Assembly: GCA_017545365.1 (NCBI GenBank)
Contig: JAFWOP010000059.1
Span: 1 to 25,445, forward strand
Direction of reading: 5' to 3'
DNA: 25,445 nucleotides
Origin: Bacteroidales bacterium
Lineage (GTDB): Bacteria; Bacteroidota; Bacteroidia; Bacteroidales; P3
A model generated the notes under the pieces. The model did not search any database, was not told the DNA's origin, and saw only the letters and a list, made by a program, of their open reading frames with translations. Positions within the stretch are counted from its first letter, which is position 1, and every line of letters starts with the position of its first letter. Positions 6,048 to 14,482 of this stretch are shown here, piece by piece. The translations under genes were made by a program, and so were the position numbers.

Positions 6048-8292
6048 AGTAGGGATCCTCTTCTTGTATTTCCTGTTGGAAGCGAGAGCAGTCGAGCTCC
6101 ACATCCAGCGGGACGTTAGGACGGTCGAAGTCGCCACGCGGGAACTTGAGGGACTTGTCGGTGTAGATGCTGCGCATAAAGTGGCCGAAGATAGGCAGGG
6201 CTTGTGCGGCGCCTTGTCCGAAAGTCATGTTGCGGAAATGGATGCTGCGCACCTCGCCGCCTGTCCAGATGGCGGTGGCCAGCTTGGGTGTGATGCCTAC
6301 GAACCAGCAGTCAGAGTTGTTCTGTGTGGTGCCGGTTTTGCCAGCGATGGCGCTGCTGAACTCGTTCAACTTGTATTTGTAGTTGAGCCGTACACCAGTA
6401 CCGCTCTGCACCACGCCTTTCATCAGTTCAATCATCATGTAGGCAGTCCGTTCGCTGATGGCTTCGTGGCGTTCGGGGGTGAAGCGGTCAAGAACGGTAC
6501 CTTTGCTGTCTTCGATGCGGGTGATGAAGATGGGCTCTACGTATTCGCCTTTATTAGCGAAGGTGGCCATAGCACCAGCCATTTCGTAGACGGTGATTTC
6601 GGGGGTGCCCACACAGATGGCAGGGACGGCGTCGATGTCGCTGTTCACGCCCATCTTGCGTGCTATGCTGATGACCTGTTCGGGCGAGCCTTGCTTCATG
6701 AGGTAGGCGGAGACCCAGTTGACGGAGTGGGCAAGGGCCCATTTAAGGGTTACCATCTGATTCTCGCGTTCATTGGTGGAGTTCTTGGGACACCAGTCGG
6801 GTTGGCCCCACACTTCGAAACATACCTGTGTGTTCGGCACTTCAGTGCATGGGTACATGCCCAAATCCTGCAAGGCCATCGTGTAGACGAAGGGTTTGAA
6901 CGTGGAGCCTACCTGGCGATGGCTCATCACGTTGTCGTATTTGAAGTAGCGGTAGTTGATGCCGCCTACGTAAGCCTTCACATACCCCGTGCCGGGCTCG
7001 ACCGACATCATGCCCACATTGAGGAACTTCTTGTAGTAGAGCAGCGAGTCCCACGGCGACATGGTAGTGTCGATATTCCCTTTCCACGAAAACACCCGCA
7101 TGGGTACCTTTTCTTTGAACACTTTACGGATTTCTTTATCGCTCATGCCTTGGTTGTGGTGGAGTTGGTAGTAGCGGTCGGAGTTCTTCATGGCCTGCAC
7201 AAGGATTTTCTCCTGTTGCTCGGCGGAAATGTCGTTGAAAGGGTTGCCTCCACGGGTCTTCAGCTCTCGGTTGAATTGGGGCTGTACCTCTTTGCTCATG
7301 TGTTCGCGCACGGCGGCCTCGGCGTAACGCTGCATCCGCGAGTCGATGGTCGTATAGATTCGCAGGCCATCCTTATGCACATCGTAGTGCTCGCCGTCGT
7401 TATTGCGGTGGTGCTTGCACCAGTCTTTCATATAGTTGCGGATATACTCGCGCAGATAGGTTGCCAGACCGTCGTTGTGGCTTTGGGGCGAATAGTGCGA
7501 CACATCGATGGGTTCTTCCTTGTATTGTTCAAACTCTTCTTCGCTCAGATAGTCGTAGCGCTTCATCTGCGACAGCACCGTGTTGCGGCGGTTCATCGCA
7601 TTTTCGGGGTGCAGGATGGGGCTGTAGGCCGTGGGGGCTTTGAGCAGTCCCACCAAGGTGGCCGCCTCGGTGACGCTCAGTTCGGCAGGGGTCTTGTCGA
7701 AGAAGGTCTTGGCGGCGGTCTTGATGCCGAAGGAGTTGCTCCCAAAGTCCACCGTGTTGAAGTACATGGCTATGATTTCCTGCTTGGAATAGTTGTGTTC
7801 CAGTTTGACGGCCACCACCCATTCCTTGAATTTCGAAAAGACGGTGCCGATTTTCCCCTTATGTTCGCGTGGGAAGAGGTTCTTGGCCAGCTGTTGGGTG
7901 ATGGTGCTGCCGCCACCGCTGCTGCTATGACGACCGAGGAGGGTCTTGAAGAATACGCGGAAAAGGCTGCGGGAGTCGATGCCGGAGTGTTTGTAGAAGC
8001 GTACATCCTCGGTGGCGATAAGGGCGTTGATGAGGTTGGGCGAGAGTTCGTCGTAGGTTACATTGGAACGGTTCTCGATGCCGATGAAACCAAGGATTTC
8101 GCCATCGGCGGAGATGACCTCAGTGGCCTGGTTGCTTTGGGGGTTTTCCAGCTCCTCGAACGAGGGCATGAAGCCAAGCCAGCCCAAAGAGAGCAAGGTG
8201 AAGAAGAGGAAGATGAAAATCCATAGGCCAGCAAAGACTTTCCAGGCTGTGGTGATGGTGTTGGAACTCTTCTTACTTTGTTTTTGTGCCAT
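6037..8292 (-). CDS. bifunctional penicillin-binding protein 1A (class A PBP)
   Basis: A 751-residue peptidoglycan synthase anchored by one N-terminal membrane helix (about residues 17-40). The GT51 glycosyltransferase domain follows (about 60-235), with ATEDVRFYKHSGID carrying the catalytic glutamate E95 and GSTITQQLAKN at 128-138. The transpeptidase domain has S463-T-F-K466 with nucleophile S463, then S523-V-N525 and K652-T-G-T655, so all three penicillin-binding motifs are intact. It polymerises lipid II and cross-links stem peptides in the periplasm, and it is a target of beta-lactams. It lies 72 bases after gldH in an operon, an order that recurs in Bacteroidetes. The stop codon overlaps the region of the rlmN start. 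Confidence 0.96.
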   Translation of the reverse strand: MAQKQSKKSSNTITTAWKVFAGLWIFIFLFFTLLSLGWLGFMPSFEELENPQSNQATEVISADGEILGFIGIENRSNVTYDELSPNLINALIATEDVRFYKHSGIDSRSLFRVFFKTLLGRHSSSGGGSTITQQLAKNLFPREHKGKIGTVFSKFKEWVVAVKLEHNYSKQEIIAMYFNTVDFGSNSFGIKTAAKTFFDKTPAELSVTEAATLVGLLKAPTAYSPILHPENAMNRRNTVLSQMKRYDYLSEEEFEQYKEEPIDVSHYSPQSHNDGLATYLREYIRNYMKDWCKHHRNNDGEHYDVHKDGLRIYTTIDSRMQRYAEAAVREHMSKEVQPQFNRELKTRGGNPFNDISAEQQEKILVQAMKNSDRYYQLHHNQGMSDKEIRKVFKEKVPMRVFSWKGNIDTTMSPWDSLLYYKKFLNVGMMSVEPGTGYVKAYVGGINYRYFKYDNVMSHRQVGSTFKPFVYTMALQDLGMYPCTEVPNTQVCFEVWGQPDWCPKNSTNERENQMVTLKWALAHSVNWVSAYLMKQGSPEQVISIARKMGVNSDIDAVPAICVGTPEITVYEMAGAMATFANKGEYVEPIFITRIEDSKGTVLDRFTPERHEAISERTAYMMIELMKGVVQSGTGVRLNYKYKLNEFSSAIAGKTGTTQNNSDCWFVGITPKLATAIWTGGEVRSIHFRNMTFGQGAAQALPIFGHFMRSIYTDKSLKFPRGDFDRPNVPLDVELDCSRFQQEIQEEDPYYDF

Positions 8293-8364
8293 AGTTATTG
8301 TGAGTTTATGGTTTGTTGTTCTGCTTGTTAGGTGTTAAGTATGCCGTGGTTGGGTGTGGGGGTG

Positions 8365-8847
8365 TCAGTTTCCGAAGTATTCGATATGGAGGCCGACGCT
8401 TTTCAAACCCACCAGGTTGGTGTCGCGCATGGCGTGGTAAAGCTGGAAGTGGTAGCGGCCGGCACGGGGGATGATGACATGGCGTTGGAAGACGAAGCGG
8501 CTGTCGACATAACGGCCGGTGCGGTGGCCGTACCAATGACCCTCCACATCAGCCAGCGGGCATTCCAGAGTGTCGTATGCCACACTGCCGTCAGGGAAGG
8601 TGGTGTGGATGAAGAAAAAGGTGTTGGCCTTGTTGTAGTGTACGCTGTTGCGCACGTCGATGAAGAAGTCGTAGACCTGCAGTGTGTCCTCGAAGTCCAC
8701 CTCAAAGTCTACAGGGTCGTTCATGTTCCATCCCGTCTCGTCTACGTCTTTCTCTACGGCGTAGTATACATTCTTGTCGCAGCCCTGCAGGCCGAAGGCT
8801 GCCATCATTATCGTTATACCTAATAGACACTTACGCATATCATTCAT
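8365..8847 (-). CDS. gldH: gliding-motility lipoprotein GldH
   Basis: A 160-residue lipoprotein. A short signal sequence ends in the lipobox GLQGC with the lipidated cysteine at residue 23. The mature part fits the GldH family, including the FFIDVRNSVHYNKANTFFFI stretch and the C-terminal GRYHFQLYHAMRDTNLVGLKSVGLHIEYF. GldH was named for gliding in Flavobacterium, but it is widespread in non-gliding Bacteroidales, where its exact job is unclear; an envelope role is suggested by its fixed place between the RicT-like gene and a class A PBP. It starts only 3 bases after the upstream stop codon. Translation could also begin at the second Met (residue 4), which does not affect the lipobox. Confidence 0.9.
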   Translation of the reverse strand: MNDMRKCLLGITIMMAAFGLQGCDKNVYYAVEKDVDETGWNMNDPVDFEVDFEDTLQVYDFFIDVRNSVHYNKANTFFFIHTTFPDGSVAYDTLECPLADVEGHWYGHRTGRYVDSRFVFQRHVIIPRAGRYHFQLYHAMRDTNLVGLKSVGLHIEYFGN

Positions 8848-8850
8848 AAC

Positions 8851-10488
8851 TTATTGGTTGTTGCGTTTTTCCTTGTCGCTGCTGCGGCGGGGATTGTTGC
8901 GGGCGTTGCTGTGGCGGTTGCTGTTGTTGCTGCGCATCCGGCTGTCCTCGCGGCGTTGTTCTTCGCGTATGCGGTCTTCGCGGGCGCGTTGTTCGTTGCG
9001 TTGCTGACGGCGGTCGCCGCCACGCTGGCGGTCGTCGCGCTGCTTGTTGCCCCCTTTGCGGTCGTTGCGCTGTTCGTTGGTGCGCTGCTCGCCTTCGCTC
9101 ATGTCGTCGGCCATGCGGCGCAGCTCTTTCTCGAACTCGCTATTGCTGGTCTCCTGCACCAGTGCCGAGGTGGACATCAGCTCTACCTGGTAGTCTTCCA
9201 GCTTCTCGGGGTACTTCTGGTTGCGGTTTATCTCGATGATTTCTTTCACACTCTCGGCCGGGATGGCGTAGAGTTCGCTGTCGCCTTCATAGCAGTACCA
9301 CATGATGCCGCGGAACACGTCGGTCTTTTTGTGGAGTGCCAGTCCTTTCTGGAATCGGATGGGGGTGTTGGCAGGGGGGAATTTCTTGAGGGCGTCGGCA
9401 TAGACTTCGCACTCGAAGTTGAGGCAGCATTTCAGTTTGCCGCATTGTCCGGCCAATTTTTGAGGGTTGGGCAGTATCTGCTGGATTTTGGCAGTGCTGG
9501 TAGTCACCGACTTGAAATTGGTGAGCCAGGTGCTACAGCAGATTTCGCGGCCGCAGGTACCCAGGCCACCCACCTTCCCGGCTTCCTGTCGGACGCCGAT
9601 TTGCTTCATCTCAATGCGCACATGGAATTCTTCGGCCAACACCTTGATGAGGGTGCGGAAGTCGACGCGGTCGTCGGCGGTATAGTAGAATATGGCCTTG
9701 GCGTTGTCGCCTTGATATTCCACATCGTTGACCTTCATCTCGAGGTTGAGGTCGTTGGCGATGCGTCGTGTTTTGAGGAGGGCGTTGTGCTCGTTCTTGA
9801 GGCTTTCCACCCATCGTTCGATATCGTTGCTCTTGGCGCGGCGGAAGAGCTTGCGTACATTCTCGCTGGCGGGGTCCACATGGCGTTTCTTCATCTGGAT
9901 GCGGCATACCTCGCCGGTAAGGCTCACGATGCCAATGTCGTGGCCGGGAACACCTTCCACCGCCACCACGTCGCCTTCGGTCACCTCCAAGCCGTCGGGC
10001 AGACGGAAGAAGTCCTTGCGGTTGTTCTTAAAACGTACCTCCACGCAGTCGAAGCCAGAACCGCCGGGCTGCCGGATGCCGCGCATCCAGTTGCACGAGG
10101 TGACCTTGCTACAGCTGCGGGTCTCCGTCTCGCTCACGGGGACATATGACTCGGGGCATCGCTTGCAGCCTCTGCTCAAGAATATGTTCTCTTCGTATTT
10201 CACCCACGGCAGGGTGGGGTCTGGCTCGATATAAGGGTCAATGGAGTTCTCCGGTGCCGAGTACTCGCCGAAGACATCGGTCTTCTCCTCCTCATCGTCC
10301 ATCCGTTTCTCCTTCTCCTTGGCACGTCGGTCGCGGATAAATGCCTCCATGTCTTCAGCTGTGGCCACATTGTCATCGTCTTCAGGCTCTGCGGGTTGTG
10401 CTTTAGGCATGGGGTTGGGGGTATGCTGGTTCTTTGTCGCCTCTCCTGGGTGCTTCTTCTCAATATCTTTGTCTTTGATGTCTTCCAT
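8851..10488 (-). CDS. RicT/PSP1-domain protein with long disordered tails
   Basis: A 545-residue cytoplasmic protein. The central part (about residues 145-425) is the PSP1/RicT region, with the PSP1 domain near 205-300. Two cysteine clusters follow: C312, C317 and C318 (TCGREICCS), then C349, C354, C355 and C360 (GQCGKLKCCLNFEC). In Bacillus, RicT forms an iron-sulfur complex with RicA and RicF that affects RNase Y and biofilm control; the cysteines are consistent with a cluster here, but partners are not visible. An extra pair, C108 and C111, precedes the domain. The N-terminal 90 residues are acidic and charged. The last 80 or so are almost only Arg, Asn, Gln, Glu, Asp and Ser, which suggests a disordered, possibly RNA-binding tail. 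It sits between holB-like and gldH genes. Confidence 0.9.
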   Translation of the reverse strand: MEDIKDKDIEKKHPGEATKNQHTPNPMPKAQPAEPEDDDNVATAEDMEAFIRDRRAKEKEKRMDDEEEKTDVFGEYSAPENSIDPYIEPDPTLPWVKYEENIFLSRGCKRCPESYVPVSETETRSCSKVTSCNWMRGIRQPGGSGFDCVEVRFKNNRKDFFRLPDGLEVTEGDVVAVEGVPGHDIGIVSLTGEVCRIQMKKRHVDPASENVRKLFRRAKSNDIERWVESLKNEHNALLKTRRIANDLNLEMKVNDVEYQGDNAKAIFYYTADDRVDFRTLIKVLAEEFHVRIEMKQIGVRQEAGKVGGLGTCGREICCSTWLTNFKSVTTSTAKIQQILPNPQKLAGQCGKLKCCLNFECEVYADALKKFPPANTPIRFQKGLALHKKTDVFRGIMWYCYEGDSELYAIPAESVKEIIEINRNQKYPEKLEDYQVELMSTSALVQETSNSEFEKELRRMADDMSEGEQRTNEQRNDRKGGNKQRDDRQRGGDRRQQRNEQRAREDRIREEQRREDSRMRSNNSNRHSNARNNPRRSSDKEKRNNQ

Positions 10489-10525
10489 AGTTGGATAAGA
10501 ATGATTGTATATATGTTGGTTATTA

Positions 10526-11581
10526 TTATCTGTTCTTTATCAGTTTGCTCATCGTGAACGATAGCTGCATGAAGCTGATTTTGGCGTTCGCATTGCGCTC
10601 GATGGCGTAGAGGGTGTCGTTGATGGCTTGGTTCATCTTCTCGATGTTGCGCGTGGTAATCATCGAGGGGAAGAAGGTGTCGAACTTCTCATCGCCGAAT
10701 TGGAGCTCGTTATTCAATTCTATGCCGGCGGCCGTCTTGAGGAAACAGGCGCGGACCGACTCTTGTGCATACTGGAGAAACTGTTTCTGTGGCTCGCGTC
10801 CCATGCCCGCCACCTGGTCCACCCAGTCGGAGAGCGTTTTCATGTTCAACTTGAACAGCAGCCGCATCCATGATACAAACAGGCTTGCAAAGCTGGCTCT
10901 CAGCTCTGGCGGCAGCCCTTTCCCCAGGTCGGGCACCACCACTTGCTGCACACGTGAGATGATGGTGGAGAGCATACGGTCGCGGCTTTCAGCCACCAGC
11001 AGTATCAGGGTCTTCTCTGAAGGCTCCTCCAAGGTTTTCAGCAGCTTGTTGGCGGCTTCGAGGTTCATCCTTTCCGCCATCCAAATCACCACCACCTTGT
11101 AACCTCCTTCATACGACTTGAGCGAGAGGGTCTGCACAATGTTGTCGGCATCCCGTTCGCGTATCATCCCCTGCTTGTTCTCTATGTTCAGCTTGGCATA
11201 CCACTCTTCGGCGGTGCCCACTTGGTGGTGCTCGTTCAGAAACTCGCGGAACTCCTCCTGAAAATCATCTGAGCAAGGCTTGCTCACCACGGTCGGTGTG
11301 GTAGCGGAAGGGAAGATGAAGTGGAGGTCGGTATGCATCAGTTGCTGATATTTGCGGCAGTTGGGGCACTCGCCACACGAGTCGGCCCTCAGCTCAGCCC
11401 CCTCGCCATAGTGCTGCCTGTTCTCACAGCAGAGATACTGGCCATAGGCTATCGCCAACGCCAGGCTTCCGCTGGTGGTGGGGCCAAGGAACAATTGGGC
11501 ATGGCTGATGCGTCCCGAATCAATTATTTCAGTCAGATGGTTTATAAGAACCCGCTGACCCTCAATATCTTTAAACTGCAT
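10526..11581 (-). CDS. holB: DNA polymerase III delta' subunit (clamp-loader AAA+ protein)
   Basis: A 351-residue protein of the clamp-loader family. The N-terminus (FKDIEGQ..VLINHLTEIIDSGRISHAQLFLGP) is typical of delta' and DnaX proteins. The P-loop position reads GPTTSGSLA (33-41) and lacks the lysine, which fits the non-ATPase delta' subunit. A zinc-binding cluster C52...C69-GE-C72-PN-C75 follows. Residues around 165-200 (VVVIWMAERMNLEAANKLLKTLEEP, then TLILLVAES) are the conserved Walker B/sensor region, and the SRC motif is ISRVQQ here. It would act in the clamp loader during replication. It is the first gene of the operon continuing into the RicT-like, gldH, pbp1A and rlmN genes, starting 37 bases before the RicT-like start. 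Confidence 0.88.
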   Translation of the reverse strand: MQFKDIEGQRVLINHLTEIIDSGRISHAQLFLGPTTSGSLALAIAYGQYLCCENRQHYGEGAELRADSCGECPNCRKYQQLMHTDLHFIFPSATTPTVVSKPCSDDFQEEFREFLNEHHQVGTAEEWYAKLNIENKQGMIRERDADNIVQTLSLKSYEGGYKVVVIWMAERMNLEAANKLLKTLEEPSEKTLILLVAESRDRMLSTIISRVQQVVVPDLGKGLPPELRASFASLFVSWMRLLFKLNMKTLSDWVDQVAGMGREPQKQFLQYAQESVRACFLKTAAGIELNNELQFGDEKFDTFFPSMITTRNIEKMNQAINDTLYAIERNANAKISFMQLSFTMSKLIKNR

Positions 11582-11601
11582 TTTACTCGCAAATTAATCT
11601 A

Positions 11602-11609
11602 CAAATATA
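11602..11609 (-). promoter_or_regulatory. possible -7 box upstream of holB
   Basis: TATATTTG followed by T on the minus strand matches TAnnTTTGY and lies 21 bases before the holB start codon. There is no clear TTTG about 19 nt further upstream, so this is a weak assignment. Confidence 0.35.
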
Positions 11610-11753
11610 TAAATATTTATTGATATAATGACTTTTTGACAAAAAATAGTTGTCGATTAACCGTTGATACCTTCGACAAGAGTGGAATCAAGGTAGGTTC
11701 TAATAATACAAAAACTCAGATTAAGGAAGTACAGTGGACTTATGTTGAAATGG

Positions 11754-11781
11754 ACAATACATTTGTCGACAAATGTATTGT
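11754..11781. repeat. 28-bp perfect palindrome
   Basis: The half-site ACAATACATTTGTC is followed immediately by its exact reverse complement, giving a 28-bp perfect palindrome centred on GTCGAC between the holB operon start and the convergent-side end of the TonB_C-like gene. A second, looser inverted pair TTGTCGA/TCGACAA lies at 11650-11679 in the same spacer and shares the central TTGTCGA sequence. There is no T-run next to it, so it is not a typical terminator. It may be an operator or a remnant of a mobile element. Confidence 0.85.
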
Positions 11782-11857
11782 TCTCACACAATCAAGCAAT
11801 CACCGTAATAGCCCTGGCTCCACGTATCACAAGTAAAAAAACTCGAGATACACGGAG

Positions 11858-12715
11858 CTAATTCTCGTTTTTCAATTCGCTTAGCCTTATCGGGATAGAC
11901 CATCCGCGTTGGGAAACGCAGTATTTTCCGTTGATGTATAGCACCTTCCACGGACGGATGCTCATCAGATAGCGCTTAAACTCCAGTGCTAGTTGCTGCT
12001 CTAGCTTGTCATCCAATTGTGCATGGCAGCTGACTTTGGCTATGTCAACCAGGTTGCCTTGAGGGTCGACTGTGAAATCAGAAACCATGAAGAATATACG
12101 CTCTTTGCCCTGTAGCTGGGGATATTTCTTGAGTATTGGATGGAACTCCTGCTGTAAACTGTCCCAGTCCTGCATGGAAAGGCTCTCGAAGTCGAAGCCT
12201 TCGCAGACTATCCTGTTGTGGTACTCAATGCTGTCGACAACACTCCCGTTGCGGATAGTCAATTCCATTTCGGTCTCGTAGTTGCGATTCCAACCGGCAT
12301 GTTCATAACGGAGCCTCTTCCCGCTTGCTAACCGTAGGGTACCTGAGTACCAGCGTGCCATGACAACCCCTTTGTCTTCATAGGCTTTGAATACCCGCTT
12401 GATGAAGGAGTTGGGCAGTGTGGTATCCACACATTCGCCATCCTGTACCAGCTCCACCCTAATACTGTCAAGCACAAGTATGTCTCCGCGAACGCTCCAA
12501 TAGCCGACATATCCACCCCAATTGGCTGTCGACTCGCACCTGTCGCTGGGTAGGTTATTATATAGTGCGGCAGACAATGACGAATCGGCATCGGCCGGCC
12601 TGGCCAAGAGCCACCACTGTTGACCGCGATAATATATTACATCGCTATCCTGCCCTGTGGCATAGGCCGACAAGCAGGCTAGGCATAATGCTACAAAAAA
12701 CGATATGCGCTTCAT
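11858..12715 (-). CDS. secreted protein with TonB_C-like C-terminal domain, function unknown
   Basis: A 285-residue protein with a cleavable signal peptide (MKRISFFVALCLACLSAYA). Residues 24-200 match no family I recognise. They include an aromatic stretch QQWWLLARP, a likely beta-rich region and a conserved-looking WNRNYETEMELTI. The C-terminal 75 residues (FTVDPQGNLVDIAKVSC ... SIRPWKVLYINGKYCV ... WSIPIRL) follow the spacing of the TonB C-terminal fold common in Bacteroidetes secreted proteins: V-D-x-x-G-x-V, then P-W-x-x-x-x-x-x-G-K, then I-P-I. This is inferred from the pattern only. The gene starts 2 bases after the ABC ATPase stop, so it is translated from the same message and may support that transporter. 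Confidence 0.7.
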   Translation of the reverse strand: MKRISFFVALCLACLSAYATGQDSDVIYYRGQQWWLLARPADADSSLSAALYNNLPSDRCESTANWGGYVGYWSVRGDILVLDSIRVELVQDGECVDTTLPNSFIKRVFKAYEDKGVVMARWYSGTLRLASGKRLRYEHAGWNRNYETEMELTIRNGSVVDSIEYHNRIVCEGFDFESLSMQDWDSLQQEFHPILKKYPQLQGKERIFFMVSDFTVDPQGNLVDIAKVSCHAQLDDKLEQQLALEFKRYLMSIRPWKVLYINGKYCVSQRGWSIPIRLSELKNEN

Positions 12716-12717
12716 GA

Positions 12718-13476
12718 CTAATGACGAGGGCTGAGGTGGATGTTGTCGCCCGTGAGGGTGGCGTTAACGCCGAAGACTGTGGCGATGTTGTCGGGCGTGA
12801 GGCCTTCGCGAGTGGAGCCTTGGTACTGTATGCCGCATTGATGGAGGAGGAGCAGGCGGTCGCAGTACTGCCACGCCATGTTGAGGTCGTGGATGACCAG
12901 GAGGATGGTCTTGTGCTGCTCGCGGTTGATGCGGCGCAGGAGGTCGAGTATCTCGAACTGGTGGGCGATGTCGAGGTTGGAGACAGGCTCGTCGAGGAGC
13001 AGGATGGGGGTCTGCTGTGCCAGCGCACGTGCTATCATCACACGTTGCAGCTCGCCGCCACTCATCTCGTTAGGCTTGGCAAAGCGCAGGTGCCATGTGT
13101 TGGTCTGACGAAGGCATTGCTCCACTATCTGCCAGTCGGCTTCCGACTCGTTCTGCAGACGACGCTGGTAGGGGTTGCGACCCATCAGCACAGTCTCGAA
13201 GGCTGAGAATTCGAAATCGGTGTGGGGATGCTGGCGGACGAAAGCCATACGCTGTGCCAACTGGCGGGCAGAATAGTGGCGGACGTTGGTGCCGTCGAGC
13301 ATCACCGCACCCTCTTGTGGTGCTAGTAGTCCCGCCACCAGCCGCAGCAGCGTGGTCTTCCCGCAGCCGTTGGCACCCATGATGGCGTAAAAACCGCCGT
13401 CTTCGAAACAGGTGTCGAGGTGGGCGATTACGGCTTTCTCGCCATAGCTGTATGACAGATTGCTGAGGGTTATCAT
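12718..13476 (-). CDS. ABC transporter ATP-binding protein, FecE/BtuD type
   Basis: A 252-residue nucleotide-binding protein of the iron-siderophore, haem and cobalamin importer class. It has Walker A GANGCGKT (34-41), a Q-loop at Q82, the signature SGGELQ (139-144), Walker B ILLLDEP (158-164) and the H-loop H196. Every catalytic element is present. It pairs with the FecCD-type permease whose stop codon lies one base upstream, forming a type II importer. The substrate cannot be assigned from these two genes. No periplasmic binding protein or TonB-dependent receptor is found in the window, so these must be encoded elsewhere. Confidence 0.93.
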   Translation of the reverse strand: MITLSNLSYSYGEKAVIAHLDTCFEDGGFYAIMGANGCGKTTLLRLVAGLLAPQEGAVMLDGTNVRHYSARQLAQRMAFVRQHPHTDFEFSAFETVLMGRNPYQRRLQNESEADWQIVEQCLRQTNTWHLRFAKPNEMSGGELQRVMIARALAQQTPILLLDEPVSNLDIAHQFEILDLLRRINREQHKTILLVIHDLNMAWQYCDRLLLLHQCGIQYQGSTREGLTPDNIATVFGVNATLTGDNIHLSPRH

Positions 13477-13477
13477 T

Positions 13478-14440
13478 TCAATAGCCTTTCTTGTTTTTGT
13501 AGAGAAGGTATATGAAGAGGGGGGCTCCCACCAATGCGGTGAGGCTGCCCACGGGCAGTTCGGCCGGCATAAGCACTGTGCGGGCGAGGGTGTCGCACAA
13601 CAGCAAGAACATGCCGCCCACCAGGATGGCGCAAGGGATGATGTTGCGGTTGTCAGGACCGACGACCAGCCGGATGCAGTGCGGTACTACAAGGCCGACA
13701 AAGCCTATCACCCCGCATGTCGACACGCAGAATGCCACCATGAGGGTGGTGACGAAGAGCAGCACCTTCTTCACCTTCTCCACCTCTACACCCAGGCTTT
13801 GGGCGGTTTCGCTTCCGGCGAGCAGCAGGTTGAGGTCGCGGCTGTAATAAAGCACGATGCCGATTCCGAGGGCGGTGATAGGGGCCACGATGGCGATGTC
13901 GGCCCAGGTGGCCGAGGCCATGCTTCCCATGGTCCAGAAGATGATGCTGTCCATCTTGTCCTGGTTCAGCACCATCAGGAATGAGATGATGGCCGAGATA
14001 AGGAAGGTGAGGCATACGCCAGTCAGCAGCAGTGTGGTAGTGTGCAGCCGGTTGCCGATGGAGGCGATGCGGTAGATGACGACGATGGTGAGCAGCCCGG
14101 TGATGAGTGCGCAGGTGCCTATGCCTAGCAGGTGGGCTTGCAGTCCCAGCAGTATGGCGACGGCGGCACCCAAGGAGGCACCCGACGAGATGCCGAGGAC
14201 ATAGGGGTCGGTCAGGGGATTGCGGAAGATAGACTGGTAGGCCGCCCCGCATACCGAAAGCGACGCGCCCACCAGCACGGCGAGAATGATTCTTGGCAGG
14301 CGGAGGTTCAAGAAAATCGGCGACTGCCACATCTCATGCCATTCAAACCGTACTGCCCCCAACATGCTGCATCCCAGCATGACACCCACCAACAGCAGGG
14401 TGGAGAGCAGATAGGTATGGCAATGTGGCTTTCGCTTCAT
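13478..14440 (-). CDS. FecCD/BtuC-family ABC transporter permease
   Basis: A 320-residue polytopic inner-membrane protein with about nine to ten hydrophobic segments. RLPRIILAVLVGASLSVCGA followed by YQSIFRNPLTDPYVLGISSGAS is the family signature. The cytoplasmic loop that couples to the ATPase lies near AGSETAQSLGVEVEKVKK, and the C-terminal motif GFVGLVVPHCIRLVVG is also typical. The protein imports an iron complex, haem or a corrinoid as a homodimer with the adjacent ATPase. It starts 42 bases after the dapB stop. Confidence 0.93.
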   Translation of the reverse strand: MKRKPHCHTYLLSTLLLVGVMLGCSMLGAVRFEWHEMWQSPIFLNLRLPRIILAVLVGASLSVCGAAYQSIFRNPLTDPYVLGISSGASLGAAVAILLGLQAHLLGIGTCALITGLLTIVVIYRIASIGNRLHTTTLLLTGVCLTFLISAIISFLMVLNQDKMDSIIFWTMGSMASATWADIAIVAPITALGIGIVLYYSRDLNLLLAGSETAQSLGVEVEKVKKVLLFVTTLMVAFCVSTCGVIGFVGLVVPHCIRLVVGPDNRNIIPCAILVGGMFLLLCDTLARTVLMPAELPVGSLTALVGAPLFIYLLYKNKKGY

Positions 14441-14482
14441 CTCGTTTTTTCAGGCGTTCTCGACCATCCTCCTCCTTTGCCT

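Noticed and set aside
6064..8226. A 720-codon open frame on the + strand
   Set aside because: It lies entirely antisense to pbp1A, whose catalytic motifs are all intact. The frame is a GC-driven shadow with His/Val/Asp-rich, protein-unlike composition.
8854..10149. A 431-codon open frame on the + strand
   Set aside because: It is antisense to the RicT-like gene and starts as a run of Ala/Val created by the complement of the Arg/Asn-rich tail. It has no family features.
11636..11836. A + strand 66-codon open frame upstream of holB
   Set aside because: It has only a non-ATG start, passes through the 28-bp palindrome and shows no recognisable features.
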